Origin: Chondrosia reniformis
Taxonomy: Eukaryota > Porifera > Demospongiae > Chondrillida > Chondrillidae
NCBI GenBank assembly: GCA_947172415.1
Contig: OX359190.1
Span: 9,982,001-10,046,000 of the forward strand
Reading direction: 5' to 3'
Length of the DNA stretch: 64,000 bases
The number at the start of each line of letters is the position of its first letter. Within the stretch, counting starts at the first letter, position 1. The translations under genes were made by a program, and so were the position numbers. Shown here one piece after another: positions 1 to 11,099 of the stretch. The notes under the pieces were generated by a model that did no database searches, had not been told where the DNA came from, and was given only the letters and a program-made list of their open reading frames with translations.

Positions 1-288
1 AGTTATAATATCAATTGCTTGTTTACACGGAACAGCTTTGAAGGAACAAATGTTCATATTGACTTTAGCCAACTGGTGAGGTAGTCTGTTTATATCTAAT
101 AACATATTCTTATCACAAGGTATTCTTTGTTCTATTTTAGCAAGATAAATCTCTTGAGAAGAGCAGCACAGTTTTGAAAGCTGATGAAGGAATGTCCAAA
201 AGTGTCGGAACTTCTAAATCAGTCAGTCAAATATAATAATACATTTATTAAGGAAACTATATCCTTATTGTTGCTGATGTTCAAACAG

Positions 289-1278
289 GATTCCTATATC
301 CAATTGCAGCCCAATTTCAAATGGTGTTCACCAGGGATTACTATTCCTAAAAATGGAGTCAGTTCAGTTGCTGCTTCACGTGATACAGTGTACATACTTG
401 TGGAGGAGAAATCTGGTTGCTCAATTTTATTTCAATTGGATCCCCAAAAGTCAAAATGGAATCGTTTGAGTTCCTTTGATGGGATGAGTTGTTCATTAGT
501 GTATGTTGAATCTCAGAAGCAGCTGTACAGGGTAGGTGGCGGTAGAGAAGAGGCTGATGGTGGATACTGGAAATTTCTTGCCTCTTTTAAAGACGGCATG
601 TTTACTCAAACCTCCATGAAGCTTGCTGGACATTGCAAATTTCCAACCTGTCTTTCAGATAATGACTACATAGTAGTAATATTAACTACTTATGATCGAA
701 TAGATGTATTTGATACCCAAGAACCTCTGAGACATGGCATTGTGCGCCTCCCCTCTAGACTCTTCAATGAGCCCCAAGCTGTTTGCTGGAATGGACAAAT
801 CCTTATGGGAGTGGGTATGAGCTCTAGTGTGGATCACTCTGGAGGTGTTAAAACACGTTTGAAGATTTATTCTTGTTCACTTCAAAGTCTCATTCAGAGC
901 TTGGAGCAACAGAATGAAACCGCCAAACCTAAAATCGAAGAGGTCAAATTGGAGCTATTCTGTGAAGTTGGTCCGCAGTCTGGTTTGGCTTCTCTTTGTG
1001 TTGTCAAAGAGAAGCTGATAACAGTTGGAGGCTATTGTGATGGGTGGACCCAGAAGGGGTGTTTCTATTGGCAACCAGAGACCAGAAAATGGGTGCTCTT
1101 TGCTAACTTGGGGACTGACCGATGTGGAGCTCACACTGCAGTACTTGACAACACTGTCTTTGTTCTTGGAGGAGAACAATATTACACTGAGCCTGATGAT
1201 TTTACCACTTATGTTAAAAGCAAAAATATTAATCATGAACCAATTTATTCAGTTGAAACTGGACAGTTTACAGACTAA
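289..1278 (+). CDS. Kelch-like beta-propeller, last exon of a kinase-kelch gene (5' part outside window)
   Basis: This is a single open exon with a likely acceptor TTCAAACAG at 280-288 and a stop at 1276-1278, giving about 329 residues. Upstream in-frame codons back to 184 are probably intron, because a TGA lies in frame at 175-177. The protein shows kelch-type blades with paired-glycine turns followed by aromatics, for example LITVGGYCDGW and VFVLGGEQY. The same module, with the same kind of acceptor, forms the last exon of the kinase genes at 9930, 16010 and 25592, so this is probably the 3' end of a gene of that family whose kinase part lies left of the window. Kelch propellers usually bind protein partners; the partner here is unknown. 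No signal peptide or membrane segment is seen. Confidence 0.75.
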   Translation, partial: DSYIQLQPNFKWCSPGITIPKNGVSSVAASRDTVYILVEEKSGCSILFQLDPQKSKWNRLSSFDGMSCSLVYVESQKQLYRVGGGREEADGGYWKFLASFKDGMFTQTSMKLAGHCKFPTCLSDNDYIVVILTTYDRIDVFDTQEPLRHGIVRLPSRLFNEPQAVCWNGQILMGVGMSSSVDHSGGVKTRLKIYSCSLQSLIQSLEQQNETAKPKIEEVKLELFCEVGPQSGLASLCVVKEKLITVGGYCDGWTQKGCFYWQPETRKWVLFANLGTDRCGAHTAVLDNTVFVLGGEQYYTEPDDFTTYVKSKNINHEPIYSVETGQFTD

Positions 1279-1389
1279 GATAATTCGAATGTTTTAATTT
1301 AATTCTTGTAACTATATATTGTATGTTTAATGTATATACACGTATAATATTCATATTGCCTATATATAGTGTCATGCAAATGAAGTGGT

Positions 1390-1450
1390 TCAATAGTTGA
1401 GTCCACAGAGCAGTGCCACGCCTCTCTCAATAGTTGAGTCCACAGAGCCG
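1390..1450 (-). pseudogene. Relic of the DNAH1 last-exon tail (duplicated stop region)
   Basis: Read on the minus strand, this stretch encodes a version of the dynein heavy chain C-terminus (RGVALLCGLNY, then a stop). The rest of the dynein exon is missing. The sequence jumps straight into the leader shared by the K1, K4 and K5 kinase genes (compare 18060-18240). It is therefore the deleted counterpart of the longer dynein 3' copies in front of the other kinase genes. Confidence 0.6.
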
Positions 1451-1564
1451 CCTCAGCTCAACTGCTGATCCGCGAGGCCTTGCATTGCTTCGAGAGGTCC
1501 CCGATACAACTTCTAATTTTTGTTTCTAAATTTGGTTTTAGAACGACACAAATAGGTACTTTTT

Positions 1565-1577
1565 GAGGGTATTTCCC
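1565..1577 (+). promoter_or_regulatory. Shared 13-mer leader element upstream of kinase genes
   Basis: The 13-mer GAGGGTATTTCCC occurs 23 nt before the K1 ATG. The same 13-mer precedes all four other kinase starts: 7851-7863, 13361-13373, 18201-18213 and 22232-22244, each 17-23 nt before the ATG. It is shared even between the two kinase subtypes, whose surrounding leader sequences differ. It may be a core promoter or 5'-UTR element; its function is not known. Confidence 0.5.
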
Positions 1578-1600
1578 TATCTCACTCCCACTGCTCTAAA

Positions 1601-4323
1601 ATGGCGTCTCAAGACGATTCGACTGATCAGCATCCTAAGAGCCTACAATTACGAGATTTGAAGATTGGACAAAAAATAGGAAAGGGAGGATTTAGTAAAG
1701 TGTATGAAGCGGAATGGATGAATACACCTTGCGTGATTAAGCGATTTCGAAAATCAGAAACGGATGTTTCTTGCGATAATATTTTAAGAGAAGGTCGTAT
1801 TTGGAACAACTTGAAGCATCCTAATATAGTACCTATCTACGAAATTATAACAGAAGAAGGTTCCAAGTTACCAAGTTTCTTGTTGGAGAGGATGGATACA
1901 AGTCTTGGCAAGCACTTGGCCAAGACGAAAGAGTTTCCTTTCGCCAGTAAATTTGAAATACTCTTGCATGTCTCAAGAGGATTGCTCTATCTTCATCAGA
2001 GATCCCTCATTCATGGAGATCTGACAGCAAATAACGTTCTACTGCGCATCAAGGGGCAGTGGATTGAAGCAAAGATCAGTGACTTTGGGATGTCTCGTGT
2101 AGCAGAAGGAAGCGACGGGAGGTGTGGGACGACCACAGCGCGAGGAGTGGACGGTTACATGGCTCCCGAAGTGAAGAATGGATCACCTGAGCTAGCTTCA
2201 GATGTATATTCCTTTGGAGTCCTCACTATACATACATGTACTCATGACCTCCCAGCACCAAAGTATCCAACTGAAGTGGAAGATGGAAAGGAGATCATTT
2301 TGAGTGAAAAGGAAAGGTATATATGTACTATGTTAACATGGAATTTTTATTTTCCCTTTCTGGAAGTTATTTTACATTGGATCAAAAAAGATTAGTACTT
2401 CAGAATACTTGTTTTGTATGACCAAGCATGTTCACAGAACCCTTAGAAGCTTTGAAACAATTTGATTGGCTAAGCATTTTGGAAACTGAAGTTTTTACCC
2501 TATATGAAAATAGCTATCGGAGGCCAAGTGCACATATATAGGGATGAGATATATTGTTTATATAATTTATGCATGTGATTAATATATGTTTGCATGTCTT
2601 GTATTGAGTTATATGAAGAGGTTTTGGAATTGTCTTTGTATCAAAATTGTGTACAATTATAATGAGTTTAATTAATTGCTTGTATAGGTTTGACTTGGAG
2701 TTTAGTAAACTTTCTGATGGAGATAAACAATTTTGTTTATCTCTTGTGAGTCAGTGTTTACATCGAGTTCCTTCAGACAGACTCACAGCTAAGACACTTT
2801 TAGAAAAGATGTTGGAACTAAGAAATACAGTTCCTGAACTTGAAACAGAAGATGAGGCTTCTAAGAGACCGCAATCTATCAATTACAATGTCTTCTCTAT
2901 CACCGGAAGCAACATTTCAGGTTCAGATCTAAGTTTAGATATTAGCAGACTGGTAAGGTTAGATATCAAATCTTTAAATGGTTCATTATATAATATGCTT
3001 CCTTTATATTGTATAACACAGTCAAAGCAACACAGACCAGAGATACCATTAGCATCAGCCAAGAGAAAGGCCATTCAGGTACACAGACACCATGTAATGG
3101 TTGTGTTTCAATCATGTTAAATGATGGGTTTGTAAAAATGTTGCCTAAGATTTTCATATATACATTACCTTAAAATATATTGTATATCCATTTGTTGTAT
3201 ATTGTACGTATATATAGGATGATGGCAAATCAGACCGTAAAGAAGAGGGATATTCCAGTAGGGAAGATAGTAAGGAGAGTTGCAATCCATCAATCCCTGA
3301 TTCAGAGGCTACAAGTGAAAATGAGACAGAAAATGACAAACCAGACAGTGAATTTGAAGAAGAGGAAAATTCAAGTAATGAAGTCAGTGAGGAGAGTTGC
3401 ACATCACTGATCCAAGATTCAGAAGCTACACATGCAGAGATGACAGAGAACCAACGTGAGACAGAGGATAAAGAGGTAAGTAGTCAGTTGATGTATTGTA
3501 TTTCAAAAGCTACATGAATCCATAATATTGTTGTTTCTACTCACAGAAACAGTTACAATTGTAAAGTCAAAATAATATAGATTATATTTGAAAGGACTGC
3601 ATTTCCTCCATTTCTAGGTCTAGTTGATAAAGTAATATTCACTGGTTATTATCTGAATGCCTCCATTCCTATATATATAACATATCAGTGATAGGTTGAA
3701 TACAACAACACTGAACTGGGAGAAAGGATGCATCTGTAAAATACCTGCTGCTAGGTTTACTTTGGTAGCTACAAGTGCTCTCTTTAGAATTGATAGGGAT
3801 CATAACAACCAGTTGTCATCAACCAGTGTTTATAGGATGAAAGTGTGATCATACATTACTAGTGCGTAATTTATCGTTCTTTTAATGAAGGCAATTACAA
3901 GTGTAGAAGAAGGTAATGCTGAAAAGTCAGCCCGTCCACTGACAGAAGAAGAAAAAGTAGCAAGAAACAAAGTAATTCTGCAATCTCTAAATTGTAAGTG
4001 AATATTTGATAACTATGGCAGTGTCACCATGTAATGATCAGCTCTTTTATGTTCATCTGTTGTGTGATTTACATGCAGTTGAACAGGTACATATATTATA
4101 TTCTGTCATTGGAGTCACAGATCCCTTTACAGTGGACAAACTGCCCAGGGATGGATACCTTTTAGAAGCAGCACGACTTTATTTTACTGGTGAAACCCAG
4201 AAGGCACTTTGTAAGCTGGGACTATCAGACATACAGGCTGAAATATTGACCAAGTTCATGGAAGGAAAAAGATCAATTGAACGTTATATACATATAAGCA
4301 ATCCTGAGAAGAAAGAGGATTGA
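1601..4323 (+). CDS. K1: cytoplasmic protein kinase with acidic linker and short C-terminal domain (non-kelch form)
   Basis: Proposed exons are 1601-2316, 2688-2952, 3022-3078, 3218-3475, 3891-3993 and 4079-4323. All junctions are GT-AG and the phases sum to 547 codons plus stop. The kinase part has a glycine loop GKGGFSKVY (about residues 27-35), ATP lysine K47 in CVIKRF, catalytic loop HGDLTANN (138-145), DFG at 161-163 and APEV, with subdomain XI in exon 2 (RVPSDRLTA). The catalytic Asp is kept but HRD is HGD. It groups by eye with TKL/tyrosine-type kinases. Exons 3-4 encode a Ser/Glu-rich acidic linker. The last two exons encode about 115 residues ending NPEKKED that I do not recognise; they replace the kelch propeller of sister genes. 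It is most similar to K4 (18237). No signal peptide is seen. Confidence 0.8.
3527..3850 (+). pseudogene. Decayed kelch exon inside the K1 intron
   Basis: An acceptor-like tract and sequence matching the start of the K2 kelch exon (9930 onward) remain here, including a recognisable LNWEKGC stretch near 3712. The reading frame is broken by stops and the copy ends after about 300 bases. It lies between the acidic-linker exon and the alternative C-terminal exons, so K1 appears to have swapped its propeller for another domain. An equivalent relic lies in K4 at 20217-20459. Confidence 0.65.
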
Positions 4324-4789
4324 ATTTTGCTAACATGGGTTATAAATTAACAAAACTACTTTCTACAAAATATGGAATATAATTTACTGGCTTTTTTATA
4401 ATCAGTACTATAAGGATATTATTGACCTCTATGTGTTCTATATTGACATTTCTTGTTCACTTGAAAAGAAATCCATTTTTAGAAGAAATTACAAATCTAG
4501 AGGCAATGTTAATACTGTATCTTTTTAAATACTTCTAATTCTTGTCGATATGATATATATGTTAGTAGAAGAGCAATGTGGATTTGGGCCATCTAGAGGT
4601 TGTGCTGACCACTTGTTTACAATTAGTACACCAGTTGAAGCCCGTAAGAAGATAATTTGAATGTTTTAATTTAATTCTTGTAACTATACTGTATGTTTAA
4701 TGTACACATATAATGTTCATATTATTATATAGTGTCATGCAAATGAAGTAGTTCAATAGTTAAGTCCACAGAGCAGAGCCACGCCTCTC

Positions 4790-7630
4790 TCAATAGTTGA
4801 GTGCACAGAGCAGAGCCATGCCTCTCTTGATCCAGTGGCTTTGTTGCTTGCTTGAGGGGACTTCGACTGCTACCACATAATTAGTTGAGTGACCAGTAGT
4901 TGACAGAGTACCTGGCAGACACAGTTAACAAGAGGAAATCCCTACTAATTAGTGAATCTTAAAAGTTGTTTAATTTAATGTTTTCAGCAAAAGTATACGA
5001 CACTTGTGCATACAGTATACCGTATATGCATTGTAGACACATCCTCCGACAACACATCCATATATGGCCTGTACATGTTACACAAACTCACCTGCCCTGG
5101 TCAGTGTCTTGTACACCGGACACAGGTAAATCCCCTCAGAAGGTTGCTGCCTGTTGGCTGTGGGTACCAACCACATCACAGGCATGTCTGTGAACAGCTC
5201 CTTGGGGCGGGATTCCCCTAACTCAAACTTGTTCATGTCCCACCTGGCTCCCTCCAAGAAGAGACCGTTGATGTAGCACCCGTTGCTCGGACGCTCCTTG
5301 AACTGTTCTGCAGTCTCCCTCTTCACCTTGGAGGAAGATTAGAAAACTGTAATTTCTCTCAAACACAGGAATACTCTAAAACACCATTTTCAACATGCTA
5401 CATCTACTTCAGAATAACAGGCCTATAGCTACGGAGAGCTTTGAAAATGAGGATACAAGAGTTTTCTCTTCTTTCTCTTCTTATCCACTGGGCCAGACAG
5501 CTGTTTCTGGGAATTCCACCCTTCACCAGTTACAATTATCTTAGTAAAATTATAAATTGCTATATTTGTATATAAAAAGCTATCTTGAAGAAATAGGTAA
5601 AGATTATACCAATCTTCAATATCATATAAATGCCTTTTTGACAAGAAGAGACAAAGCTAAACAAGGCCTGTCATGTGATGCTTCTCACTTCAAACCCAAA
5701 AGTGATGGTGTCTATGGAGATGACTTCCTTCCTGGCAAAGTTTTGCAGTCTTCCTGTGAGGAAGGCCTGTGGGAAGAAGAACCCACTGATCCAGAACACG
5801 GGAGGGATGCCATTGTCAATCCAGTTTATTATGAAGTCGGTTCTTGCCATCAGATCAGTCACCCAGGAGGCAAGAGGTTTCAGTGATGGATAAGCCTGCA
5901 GTGGAAGGAAGAGAGTGGAGCCTTTTCATCTCTCATGGTATAGTGCATTTTAGGTTAATATACCCAACCAGCCCTACATTAATAGCACACCTTGCTGGCC
6001 CATAGCTCTGGTACAGTATTGTTGTACAGACTGGCGGCCATTGTTTCCAGCGACTGAGACATGACCACTAGCCCCTTCAGTGCCTTCAGCAAGTCGTTCA
6101 GCGTCTGATGGATCACGGTCAGCAGACGATTGTACCTGATCACCTAGTGAGAGGAGAGGAGCACTACATGTAAGTATCTATAGTATATTAACAACCTATG
6201 AATACAATTAAAGCTACGTTAGTATGTACATAGGTGTGGATAGAGGTACTAAAATTATCTAAATTCTAGATGAGGATGTATTTTATCTTTGACTTCTCTA
6301 CTCTGAGCCGTGTAGAATGGAGGCAGTGGACCTACGTACGTACGTACCTCCTGTACTAGGACTGTATTCATGGACTCCTCGTACTTCACTGGGTACTTCT
6401 TTAGTCTGATGAAATCAGACCCAAAACTTACGCAATACTTGCTCCAGTAAGGGTCTGACAACTTACGGCCGGTTTGCTGTTGCACGGTCGCAGTTAACAC
6501 CGACCATTCTGTGGTCATACACCTTCCATATTTGGTAACTGGAATGTAAACATTGCCGTCCTTATTAATAATTAACAAGTGTGTAAAGTACAAGACTAAA
6601 AATGGCAGTCCACTGAAGTTATAGAAGAAATCCACACAGAAAAATCCCTTTCTGTTGTTGTTCTTAAAAGTTGGCTGGGGCTTCAATGGATGGTTTGTCC
6701 TTCCACTATCACTGAAGAGATCTGCTTGACTTAGCAGCTGTGAAGCTTTTCGAATGTCTGGAGACAAATCAGGTGACTTGTGTGTTCCAGGGCTATAGTG
6801 GTCATCAAAACGGCTGCAAATCGACTTGAGAATATCCAGAATACGCCCAGTCCGCAAGATGGTGTTTTCTGTCAAGTTTGAACCAGCCTCTGATAGGTAT
6901 TTCTTCAAATCTCTAACTTAAGTCGATTTGCAGCAGTTTTGATGACCACTATAGCCCTGGAACACACAAGTCGCCTGACTTGTCTCCAGACATTCGAAAA
7001 GCTTCACAGCTGCTAAGTCAAGCAGATCTCTTCAGTGATAGTGGAAGGACAAACCATCCATTGAAGCCCCAGCCAACTTTTAAGAACAACAACAGAAAGG
7101 ATTTTGCTGCGTGGATTTCTTCTATAACTTCCAGTGGACTGCCATTTTTAGTCTTGTACTTTACACACTTGTTAATTATTAATAAGGACGGCAATGTTTA
7201 CATTCCAGTTACCAAATATGGAAGGTGTTTGACCACAGAATGGTCGGTGTTAACTGCGACCGTGCAACAGCAAACCGGCCGTAAGTTGTCAGACCCTTAC
7301 TGGAGCAAGTATTGCGCAAGTTTTGGGTCTGATTTCATCAGACTAGTACTTCTTGGCTACGGGGTCCAGTGGAATTGGTTTGGGCACTCTCTCCAAGATG
7401 CTCCTGGCCGTCCTCTCCACCACTTCCTCCCTTGAGGCCCCGCCCCCTGAGCTCTGCTTCGGTTGAAGCTGCAGTAGACCACTCAGAAGAGAGAACGTCT
7501 CATTTTGAGCAAAAGTGATGTTTGCGTTGTCATGGAGACCAAAGAGTTCGGGATTGTCATTGATGGGCAGTGACCTGATGTAATTCATATAGTGCTGGAA
7601 GAGGAGGAGAGGTTAAGAGTGAAGGGGAGG
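4790..7630 (-). pseudogene. Copy A: duplicated 3' part of DNAH1 (last five exons), interrupted by a fold-back element
   Basis: On the minus strand this repeats the end of the dynein gene. It holds a last exon at 4790-4911, a penultimate exon at 5092-5326 ([20 protein letters not shown]), an exon at 5689-5895 ([18 protein letters not shown]), an exon near 6000-6147 ([11 protein letters not shown]) and an exon at about 6350-7590 split by the 945-bp insertion at 6402-7346. The first three keep open frames and splice sites. It has no motor upstream and lies downstream of the true gene end at 27471, so it is a fragment. Copies B, C and D lie at 11.9, 17.3 and 21.4 kb. Confidence 0.85.
6402..7346. 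mobile_element. Fold-back type transposable element, 945 bp, 8-bp target duplication
   Basis: Two inverted arms of about 429 bp (6402-6830 and 6918-7346) flank an 87-bp centre. The 8-mer TACTTCTT flanks the insert on both sides (6394-6401 and 7347-7354), and the uninterrupted target is seen once at 29703-29725 in the true dynein exon. Each end carries a mini-hairpin GTCTGAT-GAA-ATCAGAC. Both arms are open on opposite strands (for example QTGRKLSDPYWSKYC), but I recognise no transposase. An 8-bp duplication fits hAT-like mobilisation; that is inference. Confidence 0.8.
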
Positions 7631-7850
7631 GAGAGGGAGTGTTTCCATATATTACTGCAGTGAATATAGCTAGTTACACTTAGCTACTTAACTGATATGA
7701 ATCCACATCCTCTTGAGTTGTTTGTCTAAACACTGATTTGAAAATTTGGTATTACCCACTGAAATTGCTTCTACAAAAGGCAAATCCGTTTTAATTTCCT
7801 GATCTAAACCAGATCGACTGGAAATGGGTCCATGAACGTAGGGACTTTTA

Positions 7851-7863
7851 GAGGGTATTTCCC
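7851..7863 (+). promoter_or_regulatory. Shared 13-mer leader element, K2 copy
   Basis: GAGGGTATTTCCC lies 20 nt before the K2 ATG and is identical to the element upstream of the K1 and K3-K5 starts, although K2 and K3 otherwise have a different leader. Confidence 0.45.
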
Positions 7864-7883
7864 CGGAAGTGGTAGATGCTAAA

Positions 7884-10800
7884 ATGGCTTCCAAGAGCGA
7901 AATACTCCCAAGTTCCAATTCGTCCTGTAAGAGATGGACTTGGTCGGCCAAAGATATACTTGGAAGAGGAGGCTTCTCTGAAGTTTACAAGGGTAAATGG
8001 CTGTCTACTTCTTGTGCGGTTAAGATGTTCCGTCCCTCGGAGAATGTCAAAATATCGGAATCTTTCGTCAAGAAGGAATGCGAAATATGGAGCAAGCTTA
8101 ACCATGATCACATCACCGATTTGTATGAGGTGGTAGAAGAAAAGGATAATCCTTACCCAGTTTTGATATTGAAGCTAATGGATACGAGTCTCCGAAAGTT
8201 TCTCGAAAGAAACAGCGAGTTCCCTCTTCGAAGTAAATTTCGTATTCTCCTGCAAGTCGCTCGAGCTTTGGTCTACTTACACGATAAGGGGTACACTCAC
8301 GGTGACTTGACGGCCAATAATGTTCTGCTTCAGTTGGAGGGTCGCTACATTCTAGCTCAACTGAGCGACTTTGGGATGTCTCGTGTGGCCGAGGAAGATA
8401 TTCATGGCAACCTGACGACCAATACCGCCGGAGTGGCAGCATATATGGCTCCAGAAGTCATTGATGGTCAACCAGTAATGGCATCTGATATTTATTCATT
8501 TGGCGTTTTAATCATCCATACAGTCATCCAAAAATTTCCAAAACAATGTCATGCAACTAGAAAGGATGGCCCTAACGCCCAGCTTACTGCACTAACAGAG
8601 TATCAGAGGTATATAAAGATATTTGCACATCATCTGCATGCACCACTAATATACAATAAATATTATGTTCTCCTATTCCTAGAATGTATTATATATATAT
8701 TATTATTATTTCTTGTAGGTTTGAAAGGGACATTAATGTATTTTCTGAAGAGGCAAAGAAGCATTTGGATAACTTTGTGTTTATTTGTTTGGAGAATGTT
8801 CCATCCTGCAGACCCAGTGCTATGAACTTGGTCAAAAAGATGGAATCGCAAGTTGATGGTATTCCAAACTACCAGTCACCTGACTGGCCTCAGCAAGCGA
8901 CCTCCATAGTTCAAAACCACTTTGAAGACAGTGTTTGCATCACTGGTCTACAATCAGAGAATTCTCAATTAATCCTTGGAAAAATGACCAAGGTCACACA
9001 GTGTGTTATATGCCCTACATAGTGTGCATACAGTAGTTGTACACATTTATAGTTAGTTAAAATCATAGCTAATTTTAAATTTGTTTCTTCCTCATGGGTT
9101 TACACATAAAATTGACTGCACTCAGTATAAATAGCTTGTGCATGCATAAGTATATAGACATTGAAAAAATAAATATATCTATATATAAATCTATAATTCA
9201 ATGTACATGTATGTATTACAATTGACTTTTTAATTTTTAAATGTAGGTTGGACAACCAATGTTACAGGAATCTGCTGAATGTCCTCCCAAGAGAGTAAAG
9301 GTTATTCAGATGTATATATATTTATATAGATACTTGTTAAATGGAATGGAATAGCCAAATTAATATATAATATACTTCTTTTATATTCCATAATACATGC
9401 ATTACAGACCAGAGATATACATATATGCATATTTTATGTATAACATCAAAAAGTGTATAAAGAGGAGTGTTGTATATCACTGGAAGCACCATTTCAGGTT
9501 CAGATCTAAGTTTAGATATTAGCAGACTGGTAATGTTATATACCATATCTTTAAATGGTTCATTATATAATAATACGTATGCTTCCTTTATATTCTATAA
9601 CACAGTCAAACCAACACAGACCAGAGATAAAATTACCTTCAGCCAAGAGGGAAGATAGTGAGGAGAGCTACAATCCATCAATCCCTGATTCAGAGGCTAC
9701 AAGTGAAAGTGAGACAGTAAATGACAAATCAGACAGTGATTTTGAAGAAGAGGGAAATTTAAGTAATGAAGATAGTGAGGAGAGTTGCACATCACTGATC
9801 CAAGATTCAGAAGCTACACATGAAGAAGAGATGACAGAGAACCAACATGAGACAGAGGATAAAGAGGTAAGTATATAGTCAGTTGATGTATTAAACTGTT
9901 TGAATCCATAATATTGTTTATACCCACAGAAACCTAATGCAAGTACAGCTTACAGTTGGAAAGACTGTCCTCCGCTACCAGGTCCAGTTGATAATGTTGT
10001 AATCTCTGGTGATTATCTGTATGCCGCTATTTCTCTAGACAATGGCAGTGAAATACGTAGGTTGAATATAAAGACACTAAACTGGGATAAAGAATGCATC
10101 TCTAAAATATCTACCGTTAAGTTTACTTTGGTAGCTGCAAGAAATATTCTCTTTAGAATTGGTGGAAGAAAATCACATCCAGGCTTGAAAAATAGACACC
10201 ATAAAAAAGTAGTTTGGGAACTAAAGGAAGGGTCAGCGATATTAGCACTAGACCTATCAAAGGGTGTGCCCTCTTCTGAATGGGAAAAACTACCTCAAAT
10301 GAATCATGGCTACATCAACCCAGTAGCTTGCTGCTTTGAGGATTACTTGGTGGTTGTAGGTGACAAGACACTGGAGATTATTCATGTCATTAAAAGAAAG
10401 GCTTGGAAATGTGTTGCTCGTCCACCAGTAGCACCACATCCTTATTTGACAGTCTGGGCGGGAAACCTAATATTGGGGCCAATTGTATGGCCAAGCGCAA
10501 GTTACAGGGAAGATCAAAATCAGCATTTTGCATTTCCAGTGGAGTTATTGAAGAGAGCTGCCGATGATGAACAGAAGGAATTAGAGTACAACTATTGGAA
10601 AAACAGCTCTTTTGAGGCAACCATTAAATTGTGTCTCAATCCTGCTAGGTTCCTGAGCTTTGATGACAAGCTACTTATACTTGATGTTACAGAAGAACAT
10701 TCCCCAATTTTACCAATTATACAAAAAAGACCAATTATATACTGTTTAAATGGTCAGGTAATACACTGCATAAGGCCACCTCAATCAGTTTCCTATCCAG

Positions 10801-10961
10801 ATACTTTTGTAGTGAAAAATCCTTGGAAATTATCAGATTTACCATTCCCACGTGTGGCAGCTTCTGTGACGGAGAATGGTGAAGTTAACATCTTTTTGTT
10901 CATGCAATGGTCTTGTGTTATTGGTACATTTAGAATAAATAACATGCGACGTAAAAGTTGA
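7884..10961 (+). CDS. K2: protein kinase - acidic linker - kelch propeller fusion
   Basis: Proposed exons are 7884-8608, 8719-8992, 9247-9300, 9606-9866 and 9930-10961. Phases sum to 781 codons plus stop. The ATG at 7884 was chosen because it matches the start of K3 and follows the shared leader 13-mer. The kinase has GRGGFSEVY, CAVKMF, HGDLTANN, DFGMSR and APEV. The linker exon at 9606 is almost the same as the K1/K4 linker, while the kinase is of the K3 type, so the gene is a mosaic. An unused relic of the K1-type exon 2 end lies in the intron at about 9476-9532. The final exon is a roughly 340-residue kelch-like propeller (SKGVPSSEWEKLP, CCFEDYLVVVGD). It is probably a soluble signalling kinase whose propeller recruits a partner; the substrate is unknown. 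The exon 2 donor GTCACA is weak. Confidence 0.8.
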
Positions 10962-10992
10962 TTAATGGACCTGTAATTCATGCATTCAACTA

Positions 10993-10998
10993 AATAAA
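10993..10998 (+). terminator. Candidate polyadenylation signal of K2
   Basis: AATAAA lies 31 nt after the K2 stop codon, the expected spacing for a cleavage and polyadenylation signal. Confidence 0.45.
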
Positions 10999-11099
10999 AG
11001 TTTACAAACTTTATTTTATTTTGAAAATGTAAGAAATTCTTTAAGTTAATTTATTTATATAGCTATATATATACACTGAACTGTACTGTGTACACATTT

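Noticed and set aside
6255-7435. Two open frames of 217 and 151 codons as possible genes
   Set aside because: They are the two arms of the inverted-repeat element read in opposite directions, partly running into dynein exon sequence. No known domain was recognised.
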